Shown one piece after another: positions 25,214-35,704 of a stretch of DNA of 64,000 nt (the stretch's first letter is position 1; each line of letters opens with the position of its first letter). The stretch covers positions 1,116,001 through 1,180,000 of the forward strand of contig NZ_SMZY01000002.1 of assembly GCF_004358755.1 (NCBI RefSeq), in the 5' to 3' direction. The position numbers and the translations under genes were made by a program. The stretch comes from Peribacillus frigoritolerans (GTDB lineage: Bacteria > Bacillota > Bacilli > Bacillales > Bacillaceae). The notes beneath the pieces are model-generated. The model made no database searches. It saw only the letters and a program-made list of their open reading frames with translations, and was not told where the DNA came from.

Positions 25214-26092
25214 TTAATCCTTTACTCCGCCCTCTAATGCACCCTTTGCATAAAACTTCAGAATGAAGGGATACATAATTAAGAGCGGGACGATAGCAAG
25301 CATAATGGTGCCTGCCTGCAGCGATCCAAAATCAAGATTGGCCACACTTTTGTATTCTAAAAGTGTTTGTACTCCGACCAGTGAGGCATTATCCCGTTCA
25401 ACTACGAATTGCCTGAGCACGAGCTGCAGAGGCCATTTTCCCGGGTCTGTCAAATAAATGGATGCCCGGAAAAATTCGTTCCAATGAAAGACGGCGTAAA
25501 ATAAACCAAGTGTTGCAAGTGCAGGCTTTGACAGCGGCAGCATAATTCTGAAAAAAATATTCAAGTGACCTGCCCCGTCGATTCTTGCTGCTTCAAGAAT
25601 ACTTTCAGGTACATCTTCAAAAAATCGCATCATAATAAACAAGTAATAGACATTGATGGCTTTATAGAGAATAAGAGATAAATAGGAATCAAGCAGACCG
25701 AGATCCTTTACCACTAAATATTCAGGTATCAGGCCAGGCTCAAACACCATGATCAAAATCAGGATCACCATAAAAAACTTTCTGCCGACAAGTTTTTTTC
25801 TTGTTAAAACATAGGCGGCGAGTGCAGTAAGAAGCAGATTCAGCAAAGTTCCCGCCACGGTGATAAAAATAGAATTGAACAAACTTTTTACGATAAGCGG
25901 ATTTGAAAGCAAAATTTGATAATTGATCAGCGAAAACCCTTTCGGAATCAGCGACAGACCCGTCATTTTATGAGCATTTTCTGGCGCTGTGAGGGACAAG
26001 GCAAGCAGATTCACAATCGGAATAATCATTGTAAGAGTGATTAAAAATAAACCTGAGTAAAGCAGGATTTTGGACAGTTCAATTTTTTTCAT
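25214..26092 (-). CDS. Carbohydrate ABC transporter permease, LplC/YtcP type
   Basis: About 292 residues with six membrane spans. The inner-membrane coupling motif is EAARIDGAGHLNIFFRIMLP (around residue 175), typical of CUT1-type permeases. The start at 26092 follows GAGGGAG, 8 bp after the stop of the other permease. It pairs with the LplB-type permease to form the channel fed by the lipoprotein at 23724. Confidence 0.88.
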   Translation of the reverse strand: MKKIELSKILLYSGLFLITLTMIIPIVNLLALSLTAPENAHKMTGLSLIPKGFSLINYQILLSNPLIVKSLFNSIFITVAGTLLNLLLTALAAYVLTRKKLVGRKFFMVILILIMVFEPGLIPEYLVVKDLGLLDSYLSLILYKAINVYYLFIMMRFFEDVPESILEAARIDGAGHLNIFFRIMLPLSKPALATLGLFYAVFHWNEFFRASIYLTDPGKWPLQLVLRQFVVERDNASLVGVQTLLEYKSVANLDFGSLQAGTIMLAIVPLLIMYPFILKFYAKGALEGGVKD

Positions 26093-26100
26093 AGACTCCC

Positions 26101-27000
26101 TCACCAGACCCCTTTCCCGGTCAGCCGTTTCGCAAGGAGATGAGTGCCGAATATAAGAACGACCCCGATCGCTCCTTTAAATAGACTCGCTGCTGTAGCG
26201 TAGGCATACTGACCGTTCAGAATTCCGATTCTGTATACATATGTATCCAGAATATCAACAACGCTGATGACGGAATCATTCATAAAGTTAATCACCTGAT
26301 CAAAGCCTGCATTCATAAAGAAGCCTAAATTCAGAATAAATACTGTAATAATCGTATTGCTCATATCAGGCAGTGTAATATACCTCATTTGCTGCAGACT
26401 TGATGCTCCGTCCATCCTTGCTGCTTCATAAAGGGAAGGACTGATTTTCATAATCGCCGCTAAATAGATAATCGAATCCCAGCCGGCGCTTCTCCACATT
26501 TCAGAAAAAACAAGCACCCAGCGGATATGATCCTTGCTTGTCATGTAGTCAAGCGACGGCATCTGAAAGAAATTCCGGATGACGTTCACTCCGCCGTCTA
26601 CAGGACTCAGGAGACTGATCCAGACACCGGCAATAACGACCCACGACAGAAAATGAGGCAAATAAACGATCGACTGAACATATTTCCTGTATGGCATATT
26701 TCTGACTTCATTGATGAGAAGAGATAGAATAATCGGAATTGGAAAAACAAAAATGATTTTCATCGTGCTGATAATGATCGTATTTTTCAGCACAGAAAAA
26801 AACGCCGGTGAATCAAACAGGACATGAAAATGCTTCATGCCGACCCACACATTGTCTCCAATTATCCTGTAGTCCTGAAAAGCAAGCTTCATGCCGATCA
26901 AGGGCACAATATGGAAAACTGCAAAATACAGGAGAGCAGGGAATATCATGATGTACAGAACCCAGTCTTTGCGCATGAGCGCTAATTTTTGCTTAATCAT
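26101..27000 (-). CDS. Carbohydrate ABC transporter permease, LplB type
   Basis: About 299 residues, six spans, with the coupling motif EAARMDGASSLQQMRYITLP (around residue 190). I place the start at 27000, where ATG overlaps the ribokinase stop by 8 bp (a coupled ATG/TAA arrangement). The longer frame to 27075 would run through the ribokinase C-terminus and adds no expected sequence. It precedes the second permease in the same operon. Confidence 0.87.
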   Translation of the reverse strand: MIKQKLALMRKDWVLYIMIFPALLYFAVFHIVPLIGMKLAFQDYRIIGDNVWVGMKHFHVLFDSPAFFSVLKNTIIISTMKIIFVFPIPIILSLLINEVRNMPYRKYVQSIVYLPHFLSWVVIAGVWISLLSPVDGGVNVIRNFFQMPSLDYMTSKDHIRWVLVFSEMWRSAGWDSIIYLAAIMKISPSLYEAARMDGASSLQQMRYITLPDMSNTIITVFILNLGFFMNAGFDQVINFMNDSVISVVDILDTYVYRIGILNGQYAYATAASLFKGAIGVVLIFGTHLLAKRLTGKGVW

Positions 27001-27895
27001 CACTAGCAACCCTGCTGCAATATTCCTGAACCTCTGCTGCAGTCGGCATGCCGCTCTGAGCCCCTCTCTTTTCAACGCTCAAGCCTGCAGCAATGGCCGC
27101 AAATTGAATGCATTCTTTGAGCGGCTTCCTCTCTGAAATGGCGAAAGCAAATGCGCCTGCAAACGTATCTCCTGCACCTGTTGAATCAACTGGATTAACT
27201 TTGATGGCAGGAACGTTTTCCATTTTATGACCGGTAAAGTAAGTGATGCCTTGTTCTCCTTTTGTAATCAGGAGCTTATTAGGGTGCTTTTTTAACGCCT
27301 CTGCTTCATCATACTTGCCGTTAAAAATGATTTCTGCTTCATGTTCATTTGGCAGTAAATAGGTGCATCGGCTGATTACCTCTTCAGATAAAGGAACTGC
27401 CGGGGCAGGATTGAGAATGATCTTTTTTCCGTACTTGGCAAGCTCTTTAACGATGTATTCAATTGCGTTCATCGGAATTTCCATTGAAATTAAGATAACT
27501 TCTGCTTCTAAGAGACCATTTATCTTTCCCTGCAAATAATCTTCATCCGTTTTTGCATTTGCACCCGGAACAACGATAATCCTGTTTTGTGCATCGCAGA
27601 TTTCAATCATTGCACAGCCGGTCGGCGCTTCGGATTGCTTCTGAATGTCTCCAATACCTACATCATTAATTGATAATTGATCCAGCAGAAAATTTCCGTG
27701 CTGATCGTCTCCCACTGTTCCAAACAGCTTGACTGAGCCGCCTAACCTTGCAGCTGCAGTTGCCTGATTCGCGCCTTTTCCGCCGGGAAAAATGTTAAAC
27801 TCCTTGCCCAAAACGGTTTCTCCCATTTTTGGAGAGATATCTGTTACGGCAACCAGATCGATATTTAAACTGCCAATGACCGCTATTTTATTCAT
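26993..27895 (-). CDS. rbsK: Ribokinase (PfkB family)
   Basis: Phosphorylates D-ribose, or a similar pentose, at the terminal hydroxyl using ATP. The 300-residue protein has the ribokinase N-terminus IAVIGSLNIDLV, the sugar motif GGKGANQATAAARLGG and the catalytic PfkB signature DSTGAGDTFAGAFAFA with the general-base Asp. The start at 27895 follows TAGGAGA. Embedded between the DUF4387 gene and the permeases and away from any rbsDACB transporter, it suggests that the imported compound yields ribose or an analogue after the hydrolases act. Confidence 0.88.
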   Translation of the reverse strand: MNKIAVIGSLNIDLVAVTDISPKMGETVLGKEFNIFPGGKGANQATAAARLGGSVKLFGTVGDDQHGNFLLDQLSINDVGIGDIQKQSEAPTGCAMIEICDAQNRIIVVPGANAKTDEDYLQGKINGLLEAEVILISMEIPMNAIEYIVKELAKYGKKIILNPAPAVPLSEEVISRCTYLLPNEHEAEIIFNGKYDEAEALKKHPNKLLITKGEQGITYFTGHKMENVPAIKVNPVDSTGAGDTFAGAFAFAISERKPLKECIQFAAIAAGLSVEKRGAQSGMPTAAEVQEYCSRVASDD

Positions 27896-27906
27896 AAACA
27901 AATCTC

Positions 27907-28218
27907 CTAATCTATTTCAAGGTTCATTAAAGGGGCATGCTGCTGCGCGCCATACACATCCCGGTCGAATACAGATCCAGACGAATGGCTTCTGTAAAAG
28001 GTAATTTTAAATCCCAGCGCCTGATCAAAAAATACGATATGCTTCAGCTGTTCTTCTTTGAGACGATAGAGCATGCAAATAGCGGCCGCCGTAATTTTGT
28101 TTGAATTCTTCACATGAAAATAATCTTCACTTTTGCTGAATAAAACATCCAGTGTAATTTCAAATGGTCCGGAGTTTTTGCTTCTGAGCACCTTTGAGTA
28201 TTCTCCTAAAGTTGTCAT
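27907..28218 (-). CDS. DUF4387 domain protein
   Basis: 103 residues matching the small DUF4387 family (SKNSGPFEITLDVLF, AAAICMLYRL, FFDQALGFKITFYR). These proteins regularly accompany AtuA/DUF1446 proteins or are fused to them, so they probably form one enzyme or complex; the reaction is not established to my knowledge. Its ATG overlaps the AtuA-like stop (ATGA, 28215-28218), indicating tight co-translation. The ribokinase gene follows 11 bp later. Confidence 0.82.
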   Translation of the reverse strand: MTTLGEYSKVLRSKNSGPFEITLDVLFSKSEDYFHVKNSNKITAAAICMLYRLKEEQLKHIVFFDQALGFKITFYRSHSSGSVFDRDVYGAQQHAPLMNLEID

Positions 28219-29570
28219 AGAACCTCCAGCTGAAACGGCATCTCGCTTTTTTTCAGTTTCATAAGATGATAGATTGAGAACTCATAAACAGGACCAAACT
28301 CAATATCGCTCGGGGCAAAAGGAAAGGCCAGATTTCCAGCTGTGGACTTTCTTCCCTCATAGCCGTAATGCAAAAAGGTGGAGCGCAGCGTTGCACAAAT
28401 GCTGCTTGCAGCTTCTTGCGTGTCTGCGACAACCTCAAATACAAGACCTATTTCGTGGCCTGAAAAGGGTTCACTCTCATTTTCACCCAAAACGGCATTT
28501 TTGCCATAATGGTAGAAGTTGATTTGAAAAGAATGTTCAGGGATATCTTTGTAATGACCGATTACTTCTTCTTTTACGGCAGCTTCAATTTGTTCGATGT
28601 TTTTAATCAAAATCGGATCGCGAATACCTGCAAGGACAAATGTTCTGTATGCTTTCACTCTCGCACCTTCAAGCTTTACATGATAATCTTTTGTAAGAAC
28701 ATATTTGCTGCCTGATACTTCAACTGAGCCCTCTCCTGCGTCTTTAAATTCACACTGAGATAAGTCCAGTAAAAATCCCGGTCCATGGAGTATATAGGGG
28801 TGATCTTTTTCATAAAAGGTATGAGCCGCCACGCTTGTTGTACTGCATTTTCGGTTTGGATTTAAAGCCTGAACAGTAAACGAGCTCTCTTTAATCGTAC
28901 CGAGAATACAATCCTTCGTCGTTCCAGGCTCTGCGCATAAAGCGCCGCATTCCAATATTTTTCCTAAATGATAGGAGAGACCAGCATCCATACCGTTAAA
29001 AATACCAACAGCCGCAAAAGGTGACGGATCAAACGCTCTTCCGCAGACGATAAGTTCACACTTCTGTTGAAGAGCTTCTAAAATCGGTTCATGTCCCATC
29101 TGGGCAACAATTGAATGAGTTTCAGCTAAAGAATGAGGTGTTAAATCCGGAACATTCGGACTCATTTTCCCGATTCTACCCTCACTTAAAGCCTGATTGA
29201 TGTACGCGTTATCAAAATCTGCCCAAATGACGCCAACTTTCGGCTTCTCTTTCCTATTCGACAGGATTTCATCGATTATATCCAACATCCATTCAACATG
29301 AGGTTTTGCACCTGCTCCTCCCGCCGAGCCGATGATAAGCGGAATGTGAGTCTCCAAAGCCGCGGCAATGAGGATCTTCAAATCTTTTTTGGCAGCCCTC
29401 TTCGAAACGATGCCGACACCTGCCCCTAATTTATGAGGACCTGCATCTGTTGAGCCGGCATCCACAACAATCGCATGAGGCTTCATTTTCATGCCATTCT
29501 TGAAGCTCTCAAGCGGAAAGCCGTATCCAAGCATGCCGCATGGCGACAAAATCCGGATTTCTTTGCTCAT
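28215..29570 (-). CDS. AtuA/DUF1446-family protein
   Basis: About 451 residues. Recognised by ILSPCGMLGYGFPLESF, VVDAGSTDAGPHKLGAG and IIGSAGGAGAKPHVEW, typical of the family named after the acyclic terpene utilisation protein AtuA, although most members in Firmicutes have nothing to do with terpenes. Start at 29570 follows AAGGGGGA. First gene of the catabolic block, immediately after the LacI-type operator, and fused by ATGA overlap to DUF4387. It may act on the carbon skeleton released from the imported compound; this is inference. Confidence 0.8.
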   Translation of the reverse strand: MSKEIRILSPCGMLGYGFPLESFKNGMKMKPHAIVVDAGSTDAGPHKLGAGVGIVSKRAAKKDLKILIAAALETHIPLIIGSAGGAGAKPHVEWMLDIIDEILSNRKEKPKVGVIWADFDNAYINQALSEGRIGKMSPNVPDLTPHSLAETHSIVAQMGHEPILEALQQKCELIVCGRAFDPSPFAAVGIFNGMDAGLSYHLGKILECGALCAEPGTTKDCILGTIKESSFTVQALNPNRKCSTTSVAAHTFYEKDHPYILHGPGFLLDLSQCEFKDAGEGSVEVSGSKYVLTKDYHVKLEGARVKAYRTFVLAGIRDPILIKNIEQIEAAVKEEVIGHYKDIPEHSFQINFYHYGKNAVLGENESEPFSGHEIGLVFEVVADTQEAASSICATLRSTFLHYGYEGRKSTAGNLAFPFAPSDIEFGPVYEFSIYHLMKLKKSEMPFQLEVL

Positions 29571-29611
29571 GCCATCCCCCTTGAAATCAATTTTTTCATA
29601 CACTACCAAAT

Positions 29612-29631
29612 ATATGTAACCGGTTACATAT
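29612..29631. promoter_or_regulatory. LacI-family operator of the catabolic block
   Basis: ATATGTAACCGGTTACATAT is a perfect 20-bp palindrome with the central CG typical of LacI-family operators. It lies 41 bp before the atuA-like start and downstream of a TTGACA box (29664-29669, minus strand), so a bound repressor would block transcription start. Confidence 0.85.
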
Positions 29632-29716
29632 TATTAGTAAAACCTAATGGATTTTTATGGGTATGTCAATGTTTTTTCTAAATTTTGTCTATTGGATACC
29701 TTGTTTTGTGGAGATA

Positions 29717-30430
29717 TTAGGAATAAAGAAACACCCTCAGGCTGCCCTGCTGATCAAGTGTGCCGAGGAGAATTTCATTCACTTTTTTCTGATGAACGAT
29801 TTTCAGTTCAGAAACCAGCCATTCTTCATTTTTACCCAAACGCAGAAGTTCTTTTTTATTAATGCTGCCTTCTCTGATAATGGTGCCAGGAAGATCAAAG
29901 GGTGATGGAGTTAAATTTAAATCCAGATTCGTAACCGTTTGATGATCCGCTTTTAAAAAACAGGAAATTCTGCCGTCTGATTCGAAAAGGGCATTTGCAA
30001 CCTTTTCAGGATCTTCAATTTGCTGCTTTCTAAGCTCAGAAAGCAAATCCTCAATGGTTAATCTTGCTTTTTTTAAGCCTTTGTAAGAAATCTTGCCATT
30101 TGTGATTAAAGGAAACGCAGGCGGATCAAGAAAGATGCGAAACGCATGCCACTTCAGGCTGAAAAAAACGCCCGCTGAATACAAAATAATTAAAACGGCC
30201 ATCGTGATCATTGAACCTTTTAAACCAAGGCCTTCGTCAGAAAGCGGATGTGCCATGATATTACCAATGATAAGGGCAATCACGAAATCAAGCAGCCTAA
30301 GCTGGGCAATCGATCTCTGACCCATTACTTTAGCAGACAATGCTAAAAAGAAAAAAGCAAACACAGCTCTCAGAATCCACTGGATGGATGTAAGCGTTTC
30401 CTGACCGTGAAAAAAATCCATTCTTTCCAC
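29717..30430 (-). CDS. DUF421 membrane protein (YetF/YcaP-like)
   Basis: 237 residues: three membrane spans in the first 90 residues (LRAVFAFFFLALSAKVMG; VIALIIGNIMAHPLSDEG; a third around 72-90), then a soluble DUF421 domain with LTIEDLLSELRKQQIEDPEKV. Members occur in several copies in sporeformers, some in spore germination contexts; the function is not established. It is divergent from yhdB and convergent with nothing, standing alone between the catabolic block and the conserved yhdB region. Confidence 0.85.
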   Translation of the reverse strand: MERMDFFHGQETLTSIQWILRAVFAFFFLALSAKVMGQRSIAQLRLLDFVIALIIGNIMAHPLSDEGLGLKGSMITMAVLIILYSAGVFFSLKWHAFRIFLDPPAFPLITNGKISYKGLKKARLTIEDLLSELRKQQIEDPEKVANALFESDGRISCFLKADHQTVTNLDLNLTPSPFDLPGTIIREGSINKKELLRLGKNEEWLVSELKIVHQKKVNEILLGTLDQQGSLRVFLYS

Positions 30431-30612
30431 TTCCCAATAAGGTGATTAATCATTATTCTTCTCCTTATCAAGAATGTTTATGAGCTGCTCACAGCACAAT
30501 TATCCCGGGGAAACACTTCCAAGCTGATAAATAAGGCTCTCCAACTTTTACACAGAAAATCATCGCTCATTTCACACAAAATAAACGTATCTCCTTCAAG
30601 GGAGGAATGTTT

Positions 30613-30864
30613 GTGGAGACAGTCGATTACGATAAAGCATTGTATTATACACACCGATCACAGTGGGATAACCTGCTGATTCTGATGGTGCGCACAAAAG
30701 ATGATCTGCTCTCAAAACGAATTGAGCAGTTCCTTCACGCTTATAATTTTGAAAATAACTACGGAGAAGTCGAAAAGAAATTATACTCACTCCTTCGATA
30801 TATCGATCACGCAGTAGAAACAGGTCACGAGCTGGAAGATGCGGAGTATGCGTATCTGACTTAA
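30613..30864 (+). CDS. yhdB: YhdB-family protein
   Basis: A small soluble protein of 83 residues (DYDKALYYTHRSQWDNLLIL; KRIEQFLHAYNFENNY) that I recognise as the YhdB family of Bacillus, of unknown function. I choose GTG at 30613 because GGGAGG lies 6 nt upstream; the ATG at 30607 is almost in contact with that site. Its place next to the azoreductase/YhcYZ cluster is as in B. subtilis, although on the opposite strand to it. Confidence 0.8.
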   Translation: METVDYDKALYYTHRSQWDNLLILMVRTKDDLLSKRIEQFLHAYNFENNYGEVEKKLYSLLRYIDHAVETGHELEDAEYAYLT

Positions 30865-31032
30865 AAAAGCAGAATTGTGTTCATACACAAGAGATTTATC
30901 AGCCGGATTTCGGTCATAAATTAAAATGATTCGGTCAAACTGATATGGCCAATCAGCCGAATTTTTGATAATTCCTTCGCTCATTCTCTGTAACAGCTAT
31001 AATGGACTGTTTTCAAGCAAAAAAGCAAAAAA

Positions 31033-31062
31033 AAATGGAGCGGGATCTCATCCCCTCCATTT

Positions 31063-31063
<1 letters not shown>
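31033..31063 (-). terminator. Terminator of the yhcY-yhcZ-azoreductase operon
   Basis: AAATGGAG-CGGGAT ... ATCC-CCTCCATTT hairpin directly at the azoreductase stop, with a T-rich run on the minus strand. Confidence 0.85.
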
Positions 31064-32248
<1,185 letters not shown>

Positions 32249-32261
32249 GATCGTGCCTCCT

Positions 32262-33383
32262 TTAAATTGGAATTTTCACTTCGATTTCGGTGCCTTGATT
32301 TAATCCAGTGGTTATCTGAAATGTACCATTTAATTTTTTAGCGCGATTTTTCATTCCCTGAAGTCCTAAAGAAGGCAGGGGAACTTTTTCATTGTAGGAA
32401 AACCCTGCTCCCTGGTCTCTAATCGACATGGTTACCTCATTTTTCGATCGGTGTATACGAATGAATGCAAATTTGATTTGTGCATGCTTTTTGCAATTAT
32501 TTAACGCTTCTTGACCGATTCTCCACAGCGCTTCCTCTGTGTCACACGGCAGCGTTTGAACGCCCTGAATATCCGTTTCAAGCTCAAGGCCCAGGACTTT
32601 TGCGTAATTCAGCAGTGCTGATGCAATCCCATTTTCCAGTCCCTGTGGCCTAAGCTGCCAGATTAAAGCCCTCATTTCGGCAAGAGCCTCCTGTGAAAGA
32701 TCTTGAACATACTTCAGCATTTCTTTCATCTTTTGATCTTCTGTCATTTCCTTTGATCCTCTTGCCGTCAGCATAATGGAAAAGAGGAGCTGATTGACGG
32801 AATCATGCAGATCCTGCGCCAGCCGGTTACGTTCTGCAATGAGAGCCAGATGCTGTTCGTTTTCGACAAGTTTCATGCGTTTCATAGCGGTACCTATTTG
32901 AAATGCAACAGCCTCAAGCAGGGCAAGCTCTTCTGTTGTAAAATGAGTTTTATTTGGAGAAGCTACATTTAATAACCCGATCTTTTCGTCCCCTGTTCGG
33001 AGCGGAACAGTAGCATGATGGGTAATTTCATTCGTTTCGCCCCATTCAAATTGCTCCGCATCTTCTAAACGTTTGCAGTTTATGATATTGGCAGCCTTGT
33101 TTAAACGGCCGTCTGCAAATTTATCGATGCACCAGCAATCTCCACTGCACATTGCTTTTTTACAATTTGTTTCCAGTGCAGGCGGAAGCTTGTGGTCTGC
33201 AGCCAATCGGTACTGCTTATCTGCATCAACGAGAAAAATCCAACCTGTTTCCAGTCCAGTTACGTGAAGAAGCTTCTTCAAAACGTCATCAAGCATTTGA
33301 TCCAGATCATTAGACTGATTCAGCGTTTCTGCAATCGTCTTAAGTGTCTGCAGTTCCAAAATGCGCTTTTCATCATTAGCCAT
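32262..33383 (-). CDS. yhcY: GAF-domain sensor histidine kinase
   Basis: About 373 residues with no membrane span. A GAF domain (about 20-170) contains several cysteines (KKAMCSGDCWCIDKF; NIINCKRLE), which could carry a cofactor or sense redox state. A HisKA_3 phosphorylation site follows (AERNRLAQDLHDSVNQLLFS), then the ATPase domain (EALNNCKKHAQ; IRDQGAGFSY). The start at 33383 follows GAGGGAG. First gene of yhcY-yhcZ-azr. The cytoplasmic, Cys-containing GAF domain points to an intracellular signal; the ligand is unknown. Confidence 0.9.
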   Translation of the reverse strand: MANDEKRILELQTLKTIAETLNQSNDLDQMLDDVLKKLLHVTGLETGWIFLVDADKQYRLAADHKLPPALETNCKKAMCSGDCWCIDKFADGRLNKAANIINCKRLEDAEQFEWGETNEITHHATVPLRTGDEKIGLLNVASPNKTHFTTEELALLEAVAFQIGTAMKRMKLVENEQHLALIAERNRLAQDLHDSVNQLLFSIMLTARGSKEMTEDQKMKEMLKYVQDLSQEALAEMRALIWQLRPQGLENGIASALLNYAKVLGLELETDIQGVQTLPCDTEEALWRIGQEALNNCKKHAQIKFAFIRIHRSKNEVTMSIRDQGAGFSYNEKVPLPSLGLQGMKNRAKKLNGTFQITTGLNQGTEIEVKIPI

Positions 33384-33571
33384 ATTTTTCTCCCTCACCA
33401 TGTTTATATTGATAGTATATCAGCGTTTCTCCTTTTGCTGCCTTCTCAATGTGACTGATTTTTTCTCAGACTTTAGATGGAGAGAATAACAAAATATGCA
33501 GTTAAACTAATAAAATGGCATTTTACACCCAAGAAAGGGCCAGATCCTGATTCCCCGCTCTTTTAACAAAT

Positions 33572-33593
33572 AAAAAAACCGCTGAATCAGCGG
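33572..33593 (-). terminator. Second hairpin downstream of pgcA
   Basis: CCGCTGA-A-TCAGCGG, followed on the minus strand by seven T. It lies in the 343-bp stretch between yhcY and pgcA, which otherwise holds only the yhcY promoter region and the stronger terminator at 33685. Confidence 0.7.
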
Positions 33594-33684
33594 AATTTAT
33601 GAAATCGGATATTGCTGAACGAGCGGATAAACACGAATTCAACAATGATCATATGTTTATATAAAAACCTCTTTCTCATTAAAA

Positions 33685-33714
33685 CAGCTGAAAAAGGTTC
33701 GCCTTTTTCAGCTG
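33685..33714. terminator. Strong terminator of pgcA
   Basis: CAGCTGAAAAAGG-TTCG-CCTTTTTCAGCTG, a 13-bp perfect stem with tetraloop, just past the pgcA stop. Confidence 0.88.
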
Positions 33715-33725
33715 CATTTTATATA

Positions 33726-35456
33726 CTAGATCAATTCGTTTACTTTTTTCATAAGAGCAGAAGTAAGAGCTTCAAGCTTTTGTTCGCTGTCCGCAAGCGT
33801 TTCGCCTTTTACCCCAAAGTAGAATTTCGCTTTAGGCTCTGTTCCGGATGGACGCAGGCAGAACCAAGATCCGTCTTCTAAATAGTACTTCAGAACGTTT
33901 GAAGGCGGCAGCGTAATTTCTTCTGTCGTTTTAGCTTCTGCGTCGAAGCGGGTTCCTGCTTTGTAGTCTTCAATCGTAACAACTTTTTTATCTCCCATCA
34001 TCTCAGGAGGATTGCTGCGGAAGGAAGCTAAAATGCTTTGAATCTGTTCTGCTCCGTCTTTTCCTTTAAGGGTTAATGACTCAAGACCTTCACGGTAATA
34101 GCCATATTGTTCAAAGATTTCGAGTAACCCTTCATAAAGCGTTTTGCCTTGTTTTTTATAGTAAGCTGCTACTTCAACGGCTAAAATTGCTGCTTGTACA
34201 GCATCTTTATCACGGGCGAAGTCTCCAATCAGATAGCCGTAGCTCTCTTCATAGCCAAATTGGAAAGTATACTGGCCAGTGCGCTCGTATTCATTGATTT
34301 TTTCACCGATGAACTTAAAGCCTGTCAGTGTATCAATTGTATCTAATCCGAAAGACGCTGCTACATCTCTTCCGATTTCTGACGTTACAATTGTTTTCAG
34401 GACCACACCATTATCAGGCAGAATGCCCTTTTCTTTTTTCTGCGATAGTAAATAGTGAAGAAGAATGGCACCTGTTTGGTTGCCCGTTAACACGACATAT
34501 TCCCCTTCTAAATTCTTCACGGCAATTCCAAGACGGTCTGCATCAGGATCTGTTGCAATCAATAAGTCCGCGTTGGTTTTCTTTCCGTCACGGATCGCGT
34601 ATTCAAATGCAGCATGCTCCTCAGGGTTTGGAGACTTGACTGTGCTGAAGTTTGGATCAGGCAGCTCCTGCTCAGATACAACGGTTACATTTTTATAGCC
34701 AAGTGCTTCAAATCCGCGGCGAACAGGTTTATTTGCTGTACCGTGAAGAGGAGTAAAGACTATATTCAAATCAACTTCTTTAGAAAGTTCCGGATTCACA
34801 GAGATCGTGACAAGCTTGTCTGTATAAGCTGAGTCAATCTCTTCTCCGATCATTTTAATAAGACCTGAAGCTTTTAATTCTGCTTCATCTTTTACTTGTA
34901 TGCTTAGTTCATCCTCAATTCCGTTTACTTTGGCGATGACTTCATCTGCTGCTGCAGGAGGCAATTGCCCGCCGTCTTCGCCGTATACTTTATAGCCGTT
35001 ATATTCAGGAGGATTGTGGCTGGCTGTGACGACAATGCCAGAGAACGCATTTAAATACCGGACTGCAAACGACAGTTCTGGTGTCGGGCGCAATTCTTCA
35101 AAGACATATGTTTGAATGCCATGGCTTGCAAGAGTTTTTGCAGCTTCCATTGCAAACTCCGGTGATTTATGGCGTGAATCATAAGCAATCGCCACTCCGC
35201 GTTTTTTCGCTTCTTCGCCGAAAGAATCAATATAAAGCGCAAGGCCTTCTGATGCCTTTCGGACAGTATACATGTTCATGCGGTTAATTCCAGGTCCAAT
35301 TTCGCCGCGCATGCCGCCTGTTCCAAATTCTAAGTTTTTGTAAAAGCAATCCTCGCGCGCTTTATCGTTATTTTCTAAATCTGATAAAAGAAGTCTTAAT
35401 TCTGAATCTAAATCTGTTTTGCTGGTCCAGCGCTGATAGCTTTTTTCAAAACTCAT
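33726..35456 (-). CDS. pgcA: Alpha-phosphoglucomutase
   Basis: Interconverts glucose 6-phosphate and glucose 1-phosphate, supplying UDP-glucose for teichoic acid glucosylation and glycolipids. The 576-residue phosphohexomutase has the phosphoserine loop [14 protein letters not shown] (around residue 145), the metal site [10 protein letters not shown] (around 305), the sugar loop and the C-terminal phosphate-binding [13 protein letters not shown]. Length and motifs match B. subtilis PgcA (YhxB). Located between glpD and yhcY as in B. subtilis. Two terminators follow. Confidence 0.95.
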   Translation of the reverse strand: MSFEKSYQRWTSKTDLDSELRLLLSDLENNDKAREDCFYKNLEFGTGGMRGEIGPGINRMNMYTVRKASEGLALYIDSFGEEAKKRGVAIAYDSRHKSPEFAMEAAKTLASHGIQTYVFEELRPTPELSFAVRYLNAFSGIVVTASHNPPEYNGYKVYGEDGGQLPPAAADEVIAKVNGIEDELSIQVKDEAELKASGLIKMIGEEIDSAYTDKLVTISVNPELSKEVDLNIVFTPLHGTANKPVRRGFEALGYKNVTVVSEQELPDPNFSTVKSPNPEEHAAFEYAIRDGKKTNADLLIATDPDADRLGIAVKNLEGEYVVLTGNQTGAILLHYLLSQKKEKGILPDNGVVLKTIVTSEIGRDVAASFGLDTIDTLTGFKFIGEKINEYERTGQYTFQFGYEESYGYLIGDFARDKDAVQAAILAVEVAAYYKKQGKTLYEGLLEIFEQYGYYREGLESLTLKGKDGAEQIQSILASFRSNPPEMMGDKKVVTIEDYKAGTRFDAEAKTTEEITLPPSNVLKYYLEDGSWFCLRPSGTEPKAKFYFGVKGETLADSEQKLEALTSALMKKVNELI

Positions 35457-35664
35457 AACGTACCTCCAATAATTTTAGATTATAAGTGTTACTTATTCAT
35501 TTCTTCATTATTTAGACAATTCCTGCCTAAATTCGTATGTAAATAATAGAAATCAGTCGATTCCTTGGCTTATTTTAACACATATTGGGACTTGCTGATA
35601 TTTTAATTTTGTTAAAAAATTTGAATTTCAAAATAATAAAATCATAATAAAATCTAAAGAAAAT

Positions 35665-35695
35665 GGCAGCCGGTTATGCTTTCATATCGGCTGCC
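35665..35695 (-). terminator. Terminator of glpD
   Basis: GGCAGCCG and CGGCTGCC arms around a 15-nt loop, immediately after the glpD stop; the minus strand continues with ATTTTCTTT. Confidence 0.75.
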
Positions 35696-35704
35696 GTCCA
35701 TTTA

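Noticed and set aside
30787-30984. 65-codon minus-strand frame opposite the yhdB 3' end
   Set aside because: Only a weak ribosome binding site and half of it is antisense to yhdB. The first 40 residues look somewhat protein-like, so it is not excluded, but I cannot support it.
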